DNA from: Lophius americanus
Lineage: Eukaryota; Chordata; Actinopteri; Lophiiformes; Lophiidae
Assembly (NCBI GenBank): GCA_037951165.1
Contig: JBBDHG010000036.1
Location: 699,501 to 763,500 of the forward strand
DNA length: 64,000 nucleotides
Direction of reading: 5' to 3'
Shown: in pieces, positions 21,501 to 30,850 of the stretch
How positions within the stretch are numbered: position 1 is the stretch's first letter
Layout of the letters: each line of letters begins with the position of its first letter
The notes under the pieces: generated by a model
Told to the model about the DNA's origin: nothing
Seen by the model: the letters and a program-made list of their open reading frames with translations, nothing else
The model's database searches: none
Translations under genes and position numbers: made by a program

Positions 21501-24500
21501 CTGTGATGATGTCATGACAGTCAGAGCCCTACTGAGTCTCGTGGTCCGTGACCCGCAGCAGAAACCACTTCCAGCCTGGCGATCCGGGATGACCTCAGCC
21601 TCTCAGGAGGTTCTGCTCTTGTCGGGCCAACACAAATAAAGGCCCAGGCTTGTGCGGTTCTTCGTGTCCGACGGTTTCTGCCGGGTCAGAACATTTGTAC
21701 GAACTAAGTTGAAGCAGGCGTTTGTTCTGGTTCTGAATTTTACAAAACAATCAAATATTTACAGGTAACCAGGTAATATATCCCACCCACTGACAAGTAA
21801 CCATGGTAACCAGGTAATAGATCCCACCCACTGACAGGTAACCATGGTAACCAGGTAAAAAGCCCACCCACTGACAGGTTACCATGGTAACCAGGTAATA
21901 TAAACCACCCACTGACAGGTAACCATGGTAACCAGGTAATAGATCCCACCCACTGACAGGTTACCATGGTAACCAGGTAATATAAACCACCCACTGACAG
22001 GTAACCATGGTAACCAGGTAATCAATATTGTTCTATCCTCACCTGTTGGTGGTTATAATGTTGTGGCTGACTGTAAGACTTCTTCTAAAAGAAGGTTTTG
22101 ACTCGTTGGGGTCAGAAAATGAAACGTTTTTCTTTTACACTGTAAAATCTCAGCTTTGTCTCTGGTTTCCTGGGGGGGGCAGAAAGACCCTGATTGACAT
22201 GGAGGGCGGGACGATGTGTCGACAGTTGTTGTTCAAAACAACAACCAAGAATTCCACCCATGTGACCTTTAAACCAGCCAACATGGATTGGACTCGTTAC
22301 CGCCCGGGTCGGCCCGTCCATCACAATGTGCCCTCACGCTCCATATAGCTCCGCTGACCGGACCGCCTGGACCGCCCGGACCACCGCCGTCCCTCTGACA
22401 TTCAGCTCTTGTGTTTATACACAGCCGGTACCGGTACTTATACTACTTTATCCACCTTTGGGTTTTGGTGCTTTTTAGATATTGAAAATACTGACGGCCG
22501 ATGGCGTGGTCCGCAGTGGTCCGATCCGATCAGTGGTCCGGTCAGTGGTCCGGTCAGTGGTCCGGTCAGTGGACCGGTCAGTGGACGGGTCAGCGGTCCG
22601 GTCAGTGGACCGGTCAGTGGTCCGGTCAGTGGTCCGGTCAGTGGACCGGTCAGTGGTCCGGTCAGCGGTCCGGTCAGTGGACCGGTCAGTGGTCCGGTCA
22701 GTGGTCCGGTCAGTGGACCGGTCAGTGGTCCGGTCAGTGGTCCGGTCAGTGGACCGGTCAGTGGACCGGTCAGCGGTCCGGTCAGTGGACCGGTCAGTGG
22801 TCCGGTCAGTGGTCCGGTCAGTGGACCGGTCAGCGGTCCGGTCAGCGGTCCGATCATTCTGGTTCCCTGAGCTCATTTCAGCATCATAACCAAAAAGCTC
22901 ATGCGAGCAGAACCAGAACCTCTGTGCTGTTAGAAGCTGATGTGATGAGCCCATGCGGCGGGTGTTCTGTTCTGGTGTGTACCCACCCTGACCCGGGCCT
23001 CGGTGAGGTTGGTCCACACGGCGATCTCCTCCCTGGTGCTCATGTCGGGGTACCGGTTCCTCTGGAAGGTGGCCTCCAGCTCCTGGAGCTGCTGGCTGGT
23101 GAAGTGGGTCCTCTGCCGGCGCTGCTTCTTCTTCAGGGAGCCGTCGTCGGCGCCGGACTCGTCCAGCTGGTTCTGCTGGGATTTCTCTGTGTCTGAAAGG
23201 AAGGACGGATAAAGTTGGTCATTTCACTTTTACAGTACGGAGATTCTTTCAATCCACGGAACCCAACTCTGTTTTTCTACGCTCAAATTCTGTTTCCCAG
23301 AAAGTTCTGGAAGGTTCTGTTTCTTTCTTTAAGATAATTCTGCGATTCGGCTACGATCACACTTTTGGAATTTTACGGTATTTTACCGTAACAGTTTTAC
23401 AGTGAAAGATAAAACTGACAAACAAAGTTTAAAAATGTTTCACTGAAAAATGGAGAAAATCCCTGCTTTCGTTTTTAGAGAGTACCGGTACTTCTGGTCC
23501 AGTTGGACTGAACCAGCTCAGAACTAAACATCCTGAAACTCTTCATCCTACGTGACATCATCGACCCGGTGCCGCTCGGAGAGACAGAACCCAAACGTTA
23601 GCGTTAGCTTCAAACGTGCCGTTCTGAAGGAGCATCTTCGTTTGGCCTCCGGCGCCGAGCCTTAGGAGGACCAGACATCCATGTTGTGTCTGCCGGGCCT
23701 CCTCCTCCCTGACGGACCTCCTCTTTCCTGACGGACCTCCTCCCTGACGGACCTCCTCTTTCCTGACGGACCTCCTCCCTGACGGACCTCCTCCCTGACG
23801 GACCTCCTCTTTCCTGACGGACCTCCTCTTTCCTGACGGACCTCCTCTTTCCTGACGGACCTCCTCTTTCCTGACGGACCTCCTCTTTCCTGACGGGCCT
23901 CCTCCCTGACTCCTACTCCCCCGATGACAGGCGTTACAGAAAGACGGGAAATTAGCCAGGCTGCTAATCCAGCGGATCAGGCCTTTGTGGCGGGGCGGGT
24001 CGGGTCGGGTCGGGTCGGGGCGGGTCGTGTTTGACGAGGGCTTAGCTCCAAATGATCAGGGTTTCAAAAGAGGCTTGCGGGCCCACCGACAGAACCAATA
24101 AGATGCGGGCTGGGCAGTAAACGGACTGAAGCCCACCTCTAGAAGACAGACGCCTGACAGCGGCGCCGACAACAGGAGCAGTCGGACTGCTAATGAGGTC
24201 CGACCCGGAGCTGGAGATCCTCTCGACATCGAATCGCTTCTCTGCCTCAAACACGGGTCCGGTTCTGAGAAAACAGTCGAACGGGTCCAGCACTACAAAT
24301 ACGGTTTTTTACCGTAATGTCTTAAAGCCGTTTTTACAGGTTAGGGTCCAACCGGGACCTTCTGGTCTGCCGGTGCCGGTGGACCTTCAACGACCCGACG
24401 TCATCGGGTCGTTGAAATATAGAGATTTTTCCCATGAGCCTCTGCTGCGTCACATGTTCCACTAAAACGTTCAAAGGAAGTAACGTGAAGTTTTCAGGTT

Positions 24501-25349
24501 CACTGCAAAAAAGATCCAGTTGAATTTATTTCATGGTTTTACGTCGACTTGAAAGAATTATTTTTACTGCAGCTGGACTTTAAGGTTCTGTCTGGGTCTA
24601 AATAAAGATTATCTTGAAATGAGAAAATGACGTTTGAAGAATAACGAAGAATAACTGTTTGACGAAACCAACTTCTTCTTCATCTTCTTCTTCCTCTTCA
24701 TCTTCTTCTTCATCTTCTTCTTCTTCTTCTTCGTCTTCATTCTGAAGAACCGCCGCGTCTGAAAGATTCAGACCGACGACCAGAGATGAACGAGGTCCCA
24801 AAACACAACCACCGGAGCAGGAGCAGGAGGAGCAGGAGGAGGAGGAGGAGGAGGAGGAGGGGGAAGATCACAACAGAGAGAGGAGGAGTGAGGAGGAGGA
24901 GGATCACAACAGAGTGAAGAGGATTGGGGAGGAGGAGGAGGAGGATTGGATCACAGTGGAAGAGGAGGAGGAGGTCAGACTGAGGGTGAGGAGGAGGAGG
25001 AGGAGGAGGATTGGATCAAAGTGGAAGAGGAGGAGGAGGTCAGAGTGAGGGTGAGGAGGAGGAGGAGGAGGAGGAAATAATCACACTCTGTTTGTTTCAT
25101 GCATAATTCACAGCAGCTGCACGGAAAGCTTCTCCTGCTTGTTATTATTATGGGATGCACGCTCTTCCTCTCGATCGGCTTTAATTGCCGTTTGCGCTGA
25201 GAAACAGACGCGCACGCGCGCGCGCGCGGTGTGCACTGACCGCTGTTGTCCTGGCCTTTACATCCGGGCTCGTGCTGCGGGGTCCCGGAGTCTGAGAGCG
25301 ACAGGGCGGGGCTGCGGGGCTCCGCGTCCGCCAGCAGGTTAAAGTCCAT
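17953..25349 (-). CDS. pitx3: pitx3, paired-like homeodomain transcription factor 3
   Basis: Three coding exons (109, 206 and 570 bases) join to 294 codons plus stop, close to the 302 of human PITX3. The N-terminus MDFNLLADAEPRSPALSLSD is PITX3-specific rather than PITX1/2. The homeodomain spans residues 60-119, with the K50 residue at 109 (VWFKNRRAKW), which sets TAATCC-type (bicoid) DNA specificity. The C-terminal OAR motif (SLASLRLKAKQHA) is at about 257-270, and the protein ends CQYAVDRPV. PITX3 is a nuclear activator needed for lens and for midbrain dopaminergic neurons in vertebrates. The homeobox is split by an intron between residues 105 and 106, as in other Pitx genes. It lies head to head with gbf1, as in human 10q24. 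No lesion is seen. Confidence 0.97.
18540..18889. other. pitx3 intron 3, proximal part
   Basis: Unique sequence with a short piece of the CCGCCACTAGGGGG dispersed repeat (about 18,660-18,715). No exon. Confidence 0.5.
18890..19205. repeat. ATT/TAA low-complexity tract in pitx3 intron 3
   Basis: About 300 bases almost wholly A and T, dominated by ATT and TAATAT triplets. Confidence 0.9.
19206..20100. other. pitx3 intron 3, unique segment with homeodomain-type sites
   Basis: Repeat-free, partly CpG-rich (19,550-19,760). Contains GGATTAAAGCTTTAATGG (about 19,619), which includes a bicoid-type GGATTA. Possible regulatory DNA by inference only. Confidence 0.3.
20107..20285. repeat. CTCCTTCTG(CTG) tandem repeat
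   Basis: Nine-base units CTCCTTCTG alternating with CTGCTTCTG. It abuts the end of the RTE LINE on the minus strand, as expected for the short tandem tail such elements often carry. Confidence 0.9.
20290..20800 (-). mobile_element. RTE-type LINE, 3' fragment (copy 1)
   Basis: Minus-strand reading gives, in broken frames, reverse-transcriptase downstream words of fish RTE elements: a GluGlu-Val-Glu-Glu-Asn-Leu start, RRGMKTEYLCVNERE-like sequence, and a conserved MVVREVLLDGLETVVLVLSR segment. A long stretch is nearly identical to the second copy at 38,290-38,780. Frames are broken; it is inactive. Confidence 0.8.
20815..20960 (+). mobile_element. Tc1-like terminal fragment with 41-bp repeats (left set)
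   Basis: Two units of CACCTGGTTACCATGGTTAC + CTGTCAGTGGGTGG, followed by GGTGGTTATTATGTTATGGC. The phrase ending in ATGTTATGGCTGAT is typical of a fish Tc1-like element end. Lies in pitx3 intron 3. Confidence 0.55.
20961..21750. other. pitx3 intron 3, unique segment
   Basis: No repeat or exon recognised. Flanked by opposed Tc1-like ends, so it may have been caught between two insertions. Confidence 0.35.
21755..22075 (-). mobile_element. Tc1-like terminal fragment with 41-bp palindromic repeats (right set)
   Basis: About six 41-base units containing CTGACAGGTAACCATGGTAA, in reverse orientation to those at 20,815, followed by GGTGGTTATAATGTTGTGGC. Some units hold the perfect palindrome GGTTACCATGGTAACC. 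Confidence 0.6.
22076..22510. other. pitx3 intron 3, unique segment
   Basis: Contains TTACACTGTAAAAT (about 22,136), a word recurring through the window. No exon. Confidence 0.35.
22511..22852. repeat. 12-bp TCCGGTCAGTGG minisatellite
   Basis: About 28 copies of TCCGGTCAGTGG, with GACCGG and AGCGG variants, some 135 bases from the pitx3 homeobox exon. The period is a multiple of three and lacks stops, so several frames stay open. Confidence 0.95.
22987..23192 (-). CDS. pitx3: pitx3 middle coding exon: first part of homeobox
   Basis: Acceptor CCTTTCAG, donor CAGG|GTGGGT. Encodes residues 37-105: an acidic linker, the basic stretch KKKQRRQRTHFT, then homeodomain helices 1 and 2 (QLQELEATFQRNRYPDMS, TREEIAVWTNLTEARVR). 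Confidence 0.97.
23193..23690. other. pitx3 intron 2, unique part
   Basis: Unique sequence; nothing coding. Includes a TTTTACAGTGAAAG word (about 23,394). Confidence 0.4.
23691..23915. repeat. CTCCTCTTTCCTGACGGAC repeat
   Basis: Alternating 19-base (CTCCTCTTTCCTGACGGAC) and 14-base (CTCCTCCCTGACGG-type) units, about 12 copies. Confidence 0.9.
23916..24480. other. pitx3 intron 2, possible regulatory segment
   Basis: Repeat-poor except for a short CGGGT tract (23,995-24,025). Contains AAATTAGCCAGGCTGCTAAT followed by CCAGCGGATCAG (about 23,950), including TAATCC. Function inferred. Confidence 0.25.
24670..25078. repeat. CTT and GGA low-complexity tracts in pitx3 intron 2
   Basis: A CTTCTT/CATCTT tract (24,670-24,735), then GGA/GAG tracts with two near-copies of a segment around GGATTGGATCA. 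Strand-biased polypurine sequence. Confidence 0.9.
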
Positions 25350-25358
25350 GACCCGGCT
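25241..25358 (-). CDS. pitx3: pitx3 first coding exon
   Basis: Acceptor TGTCCGCAG precedes nine untranslated bases and ATG (25,349-25,347). Encodes residues 1-36 and one base of 37, ending AGCG|GTCAGT. The start is chosen because it gives the conserved PITX3 N-terminus and follows a real acceptor; the longer upstream reading crosses that splice site. Confidence 0.95.
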
Positions 25359-25605
25359 CTGCGGACAGACAAACGGACACGTCAGAACCGCCTGTGACGT
25401 CATCGGCCCACACCGCACCATGACACACATCAGCTGAGGAGAGACTGGACGGTGATGAATGTTTAATGACGTCACGAGTATCTGGAGAATAAAAGCAGTT
25501 TAATCATGTTTATCTAATATACAGGGGTGCAGCTCCGGGGGGCTCCAGGGGGGGACACGCCCCCCACAATCCTGGATGAACATAAATGATTTCAAAGGAA
25601 AGGCT

Positions 25606-25875
25606 TCACACACAAACACACTCCACACACAAACACACTCCACACACAAACACACTCCACACACAAACACACTCCACACACAAACACACTCCACACACAA
25701 ACACACTCCACACACAAACACACTCCACACACAAACACACTCCACACACAAACACACTCCACACACAAACACACTCCACACACAAACACACTCCACACAC
25801 AAACACACTCCACACACAAACACACTCCACACACAAACACACTCCACACACAAACACACTCCACACACAAACACC
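25606..25875. repeat. 17-bp TCCACACACAAACACAC array
   Basis: About 16 virtually identical units, in pitx3 intron 1 close to the first coding exon. It gives a 17-residue repeat in every frame; none is a gene. Confidence 0.95.
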
Positions 25876-25879
25876 TCTG

Positions 25880-26131
25880 CACTGTAAAATGTCCGTGGGT
25901 GAGTTTAATTACTAATGTCAAAAAGAGATCGTCTCAAAGTTTCACAGTAAATCAATTCAACAGAAAGTCTCAAAAAATCTCTGTGGACATTTGACACAAC
26001 GTCGTTTCAGTCTAAATATTACTAGATAAACTGGATCATTGAATTAAAAGTGTTAATTATGAAAAAAATACAGTTACTTATTTACTCCTTAAATTGATTT
26101 TTTTGTCTCCTCAACATTAAATTTTACAGTG
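25880..26131. mobile_element. Candidate MITE with CACTGTAAAAT inverted ends
   Basis: About 250 bases bounded by CACTGTAAAAT (25,880-25,890) and its exact reverse complement ATTTTACAGTG (26,121-26,131), with an AT-rich core and no coding capacity. I see no clear target-site duplication, so the call is tentative. Confidence 0.45.
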
Positions 26132-28079
26132 TAAGAAGAAAATGCCTTTAGGGTGAGACTATCTGCTGGAATCTGCTGGGAATGGAAAAGAGGAGGCTAA
26201 ATACTGAAAACATGTTTGAAGCTGCCACTAAAAGTGAAAATGTTTTTTTTACAGTTTCAGTTTCAGACATTTCTGGTGTTAAAACATCAAATGACATAAA
26301 TGGATCCGGGCCGGTTTTACGGCCCGCGTTCCCTCTGTGGCCCGGTTCTGATGTATGATATAATTATAGTTTAGATAAAAAATACTCCATAAGGAGAAAA
26401 AGCACTGATGATGACTCCTTTAGATGAAGAAGAGATTAGGACTAAAAATGAAGGCAGGTTAATCCTGAAGACGTGAAAGAGTTCAAACAGAATCTCAACA
26501 TTAAATTGGGTTTATTCTAATGTGTGATGAAATTAGAATAATGATTGACTTTCTCATATTATACAGACAATTAAATCCTTTCTTTAAATATTATCTTATA
26601 CTTCATTCATCATTCTTTTTATTATTATCATATTTATTTTGCATCACATTTTTATTAGAAAAGAACAGAAATATTTTATTTTTGTTTCCCTTTGATTCTT
26701 GTTGTTACGTACATTTGTAGAATATAAAAACAACAATAATAATTAGTATTATTTTTAAAATATGATATTAATTTAATATTTTAAATGAATATCGTCTTTT
26801 GTATTTGTATTTGCTTCAATATCTTTAATTGTATTAATTATATGTCTTTTATTGAATTTATTATTATTATTCAAATCCTATTTTATATAATATATTAGAT
26901 ATTAGAGAATATAATTTACACTAAAGATAATATTAATAATAATAATCAAATAAGTTTTTTGTTCAAGTTTAATATTATTTACAAACAATGTTAAAATCAC
27001 ATTTGGCTTTAAGTAATATTCCTTTCATATATTAACATTTATTGATTTGAATGTTCTTTTATTTGAATTATTACTTTATATTATTTCTTTTCTCATTTCT
27101 TTTTATCACAGCGTTTAACTTTGGGACTAATAAAGTCTTATTTTATCTCATCTCATCTTATCTCTAACTTTTAACGGAGATTTTTAGTTTTACTTTTACA
27201 GCCTCGTAAAGAAAAAATCGACTACACTGTAAATATTCACACCGGTTCGAGTTTTTATCATCATCCTCATCATCCTCATCCTCATCATCATCATCATCAC
27301 ATCGTGCCATCCTCTCACTCGTCACCTGATGTTCCAGAGGGGCTTCACAAACATTACATCACACACCTGCAGTCAGCACACTGTAAAAAACCCAAACGAC
27401 ATCTGGTGGTCCGGTCGCTGTTGACGATAAAAGACATTTAACATTTAAGGAACTTTAAAATCTACTGGAAGAAAGTTAAAAACTGTTGGTTTTTCAGGAG
27501 GTTTTAAAACAACTCTTATTTTACCGTTATTTGATGTGCTGCCCTGTTAGCATAAACACGTTTACGGTAGTGATCATAAGTCCCCCACCCCCCACCCCCT
27601 CTGTGTGCCAGTCACATGTGACCTCAGCAAGGGGCTGAAAGAGAAGGCTGTGTACAGCACAACAACAACAACAACAACAACAACCTCAGCAAGAGGGGGG
27701 GGATTTCATTCTTCCACTTCTCTTTGATCATCTCATAACTTCCTGTCAGCGCGTTTATTTTCACAGTAAAATGTTTCCAGACGGCCGTTTGTTTGTTTGT
27801 TTGTTTGTTTGTTTGTTGTTCATAATCCTGAAGGGTCTAAATGACCTTCTGCTCTCATGCAGGACATTTGGTTACATTTGTGATAAATCTGAACATTTAT
27901 GCCCAGTTTTAGGATCTAAGTTTGACGGCATGTTGACAAATAAAGCCAGGAGGCGGAGCTTCAGTGGCGTCTTCAATTAAAATCCAAAGCGACTCAATTT
28001 CTGATGAAGGTTCAGTTTCAAACCACAGAATCCTAAACCTGAACCGGACTTCTGATTCAGGCTTAATCAACTCAGAGTT
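26132..28079. other. pitx3 intron 1, AT-rich part
   Basis: Mostly AT-rich unique sequence (very AT-rich 26,520-27,170), with small TCATCC (27,250-27,300), AAC (27,660-27,690) and GTTT (27,786-27,820) tracts. No exon. Confidence 0.4.
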
Positions 28080-28640
28080 CTACTGTAAACGTGTTTACAG
28101 TAAACATTTACTGTAAACATTCTAACTGTAAACAAGTTTATACTTAAAATGTTTACTGTAAACAAGTTTATACTTAAAATATTTACTGTAAACATGTTTA
28201 CAGTAAACATTCTAACTGTAAACACGTTTATACTTAAAATGTTTACTGTAAACATGTTTACAGTAAACATTTACTGTAAACATGTTTACAGTAAACATTC
28301 TAACTGTAAACAAGTTTATACTTAAAATGTTTACTGTAAACAAGTTTATACTTAAAATATTTACTGTAAACATGTTTACAGTAAACATTCTAACTGTAAA
28401 CACGTTTATACTTAAAATGTTTACTGTAAACATGTTTACAGTAAACATTCTAACTGTAAACAAGTTTATACTTAAAATGTTTACTGTCAACAAGTTTATA
28501 CTTAAAATATTTACTGTAAACATGTTTACAGTAAACATTTACTGTAAACATGTTTACAGTAAACATTCTAACTGTAAACACGTTTATACTTAAAATGTTT
28601 ACTGTAAACATGTTTACAGTAAACATTCTAACTGTAAATG
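28080..28640. repeat. Palindromic GTAAACATGTTTAC array
   Basis: Tandem of GTAAACATGTTTACAGTAAA, CATTCTAACTGTAAACAAG and TTTATACTTAAAATG blocks. GTAAACATGTTTAC is a perfect palindrome. The array is dense in GTAAACA/TGTTTAC words. Confidence 0.95.
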
Positions 28641-29020
28641 AGTAATTTGAATGAAAATATTATATTTATTTATCACGTTAAATATTATATAAAGTTAAAT
28701 AAATGAATACATTGATGATCAATTTAAATGTCTTTACAATATAAGATTGAATAAATGTGTATAAAGTACAACTTTAATATACATGTAATGTAAACAAATA
28801 CATTATAAATCAAATATACACAAATGATTGTATTTAATATCATGTTACATAAATAAAAATATATGATTACGTCATATATTATATATATATATAATATATT
28901 ATAAATATTAATATACATAATTAATATATTATATGTTTTTATTTTATGTCTTTGTGTTTTGAGTATTAATTTATATTGTAAATATGTATTAATATAATTA
29001 TGATAGAACCTCAGACCAGG
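28641..29020. other. Very AT-rich segment
   Basis: Almost pure A/T with TATATA runs at about 28,875-28,900; nothing coding. Confidence 0.7.
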
Positions 29021-29021
29021 A

Positions 29022-29220
29022 TCACAGAGGAGGAGGAGGAGGAGGAAGAGGAGGAGGAGGAGGAGGAGGAAGAGGAGAAGGATGAGGAGGAGGAAGAGGA
29101 GAAGGATGAGGAGGAGGAAGAGGAGAAGGATGAGGAGAAGGATGAGGAGAAGGATGAGGATGAGGAGAAGGATGAGGACGAGGATGAGGAGAAGGAGGAG
29201 GAGAAGGAGAAAAGAAAATG
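29022..29220. repeat. GGA/GAGAAGGAT polypurine repeat
   Basis: Pure-purine-rich triplet and hexamer repeats, giving poly-Glu and poly-Leu shadow frames. Confidence 0.95.
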
Positions 29221-29639
29221 CGGCCCACCTTCTCCCTCTGTGTTGTGGTTCTGGACTAAGGAGACCCTGTCGGGTTTGTGGGTTAAAGTTCACGCCTGGG
29301 TTACGGCGATCAGGTTCCTTCAATGTTGTTCTTCTTCTGAGGTTCTGTCTGCGGGGGATTTAGAGAAAAATGTTCCTCCTGTTGGTTTTTCTCCTGTGTT
29401 TGAGTTTCTCCTCCGACACATAATAATCCTCCGCTGACCTTTGAGCCCAGAGGTCAAACAGAACCGGGCCCTGGGCCCCGTCTGCAGGGTTCTTGTCAGG
29501 AGAACCCCGGTGGTTCTGCTGCCAAAGAGACAAACTCAAAACCAGAACGTCGGATTTTACTGTAAAATCTGCTTCTTTACGTCAACGCTGGATTTTAAAG
29601 TCAAATACACTGTAAAAAAAAACAGCAACATTCTGGCAA

Positions 29640-29770
29640 CTCTGTTTAATTTACTGTAAATTATACAGAGTTTAATTTACTGTAAATTATACAGAGTTTA
29701 ATTTACTGTAAATTATACAGAGTTTAATTTACTGTAAATTATACAGAGTTTAATTTACAGTATATTTAAG
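29640..29770. repeat. 25-bp TTTACTGTAAATTATACAG repeat
   Basis: Five near-perfect copies of a 25-base unit, which itself contains the inverted TTTACTGTAAA. Confidence 0.95.
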
Positions 29771-29832
29771 AGACAACACTAAATATCTTGTTGAGTCAAA
29801 GAGTTATAAATACTGAAGACGAGTATTTCAAC

Positions 29833-30005
29833 TACACACACACACAAAGACACACACACACACACACACACATACAAACACACACACACACATACATAAA
29901 CACACTCACACACACACACACACATACAAACACACACACACACATACATAAACACACTCACACATACAAACACACACACATACAAACACACACACACACA
30001 CAAAG

Positions 30006-30036
<31 letters not shown>

Positions 30037-30316
30037 AACACACACACACTCACATACACATACAAACACACACACACACATACATAAACACACGCACACA
30101 CAAACACACACACACACACACACACACATACAAACAACCACAAACATACATAAACACACTCACACATAAAAACACACACACATACAAACACACACACACA
30201 TACACACACATACAAACACACACACACATACACAGACACACACAGACACACGCACACACATACAAACACACACAAACATACATAAACACACACTCACACA
30301 CACACACACACACACC
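29833..30316. repeat. CA-rich microsatellite
   Basis: (CA)n interrupted by AAACACA, TACATAAACACA and AGACACA; open in several frames but not a gene. Confidence 0.95.
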
Positions 30317-30539
30317 TCCTCCTCCATCAGACTGACTGAGCTGCCATAGAACCGGAGGGCTCCGTCTATTTCCCGGCGTCGGTGTGTGTGACTCGGCCCC
30401 ACGCGCGTGTTTGTTCTGCTTGGCTCGGGTGGGTTCGCATGAGACGCAGCGCTTTGCATGAGAAATGATCTCATTAAGACATGTGAAGATGATTATAATA
30501 AAGAAATATAATAAAGGAGGACATTTTTCTCCGTCTGGC

Positions 30540-30850
30540 ATCTGGGGCGCGCGCGTGCACTTCCACGGACTGTCCGGGAATTATTCCTAAACGCGTGGGG
30601 AATTAATTCCCGGGATTAGGAGTTGATTAAGATGTGTGTCACTTGGCAGTCTGAGGAGTTATTGAGGGCCTCCTGGAGGAGGCGGCAGATGGAATCCTGC
30701 TCCGGTGTTTGCAGATGTTAATTCGTCCGCAGCTCTAAAACACATTTGCATCAAAACTGAATCACTGCCGCCGCGCGCGCGTGGCCGCGCGAGCCTCACG
30801 GAGAGTCGGAACAGCAACTATTCCTCCCGTCAAAAATGATGATTGATCCG
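30540..30850. promoter_or_regulatory. Candidate regulatory element in pitx3 intron 1 with a bicoid-type site
   Basis: Repeat-free, balanced sequence between a CA array and AT-rich DNA. Contains GGGATTAGG (30,612-30,620; TAATCC on the other strand), the K50 homeodomain target, plus GATTAAG and ATTTGCAT. Candidate autoregulatory DNA; conservation not testable here. Confidence 0.35.

Noticed and set aside
22028..22348. 106-codon frame in pitx3 intron 3
   Set aside because: Starts within a transposon end and shows no domain.
26290..26345. Second hAT-like end (GGCCCG-rich words)
   Set aside because: Only short GGCCCG words match; too weak to call.
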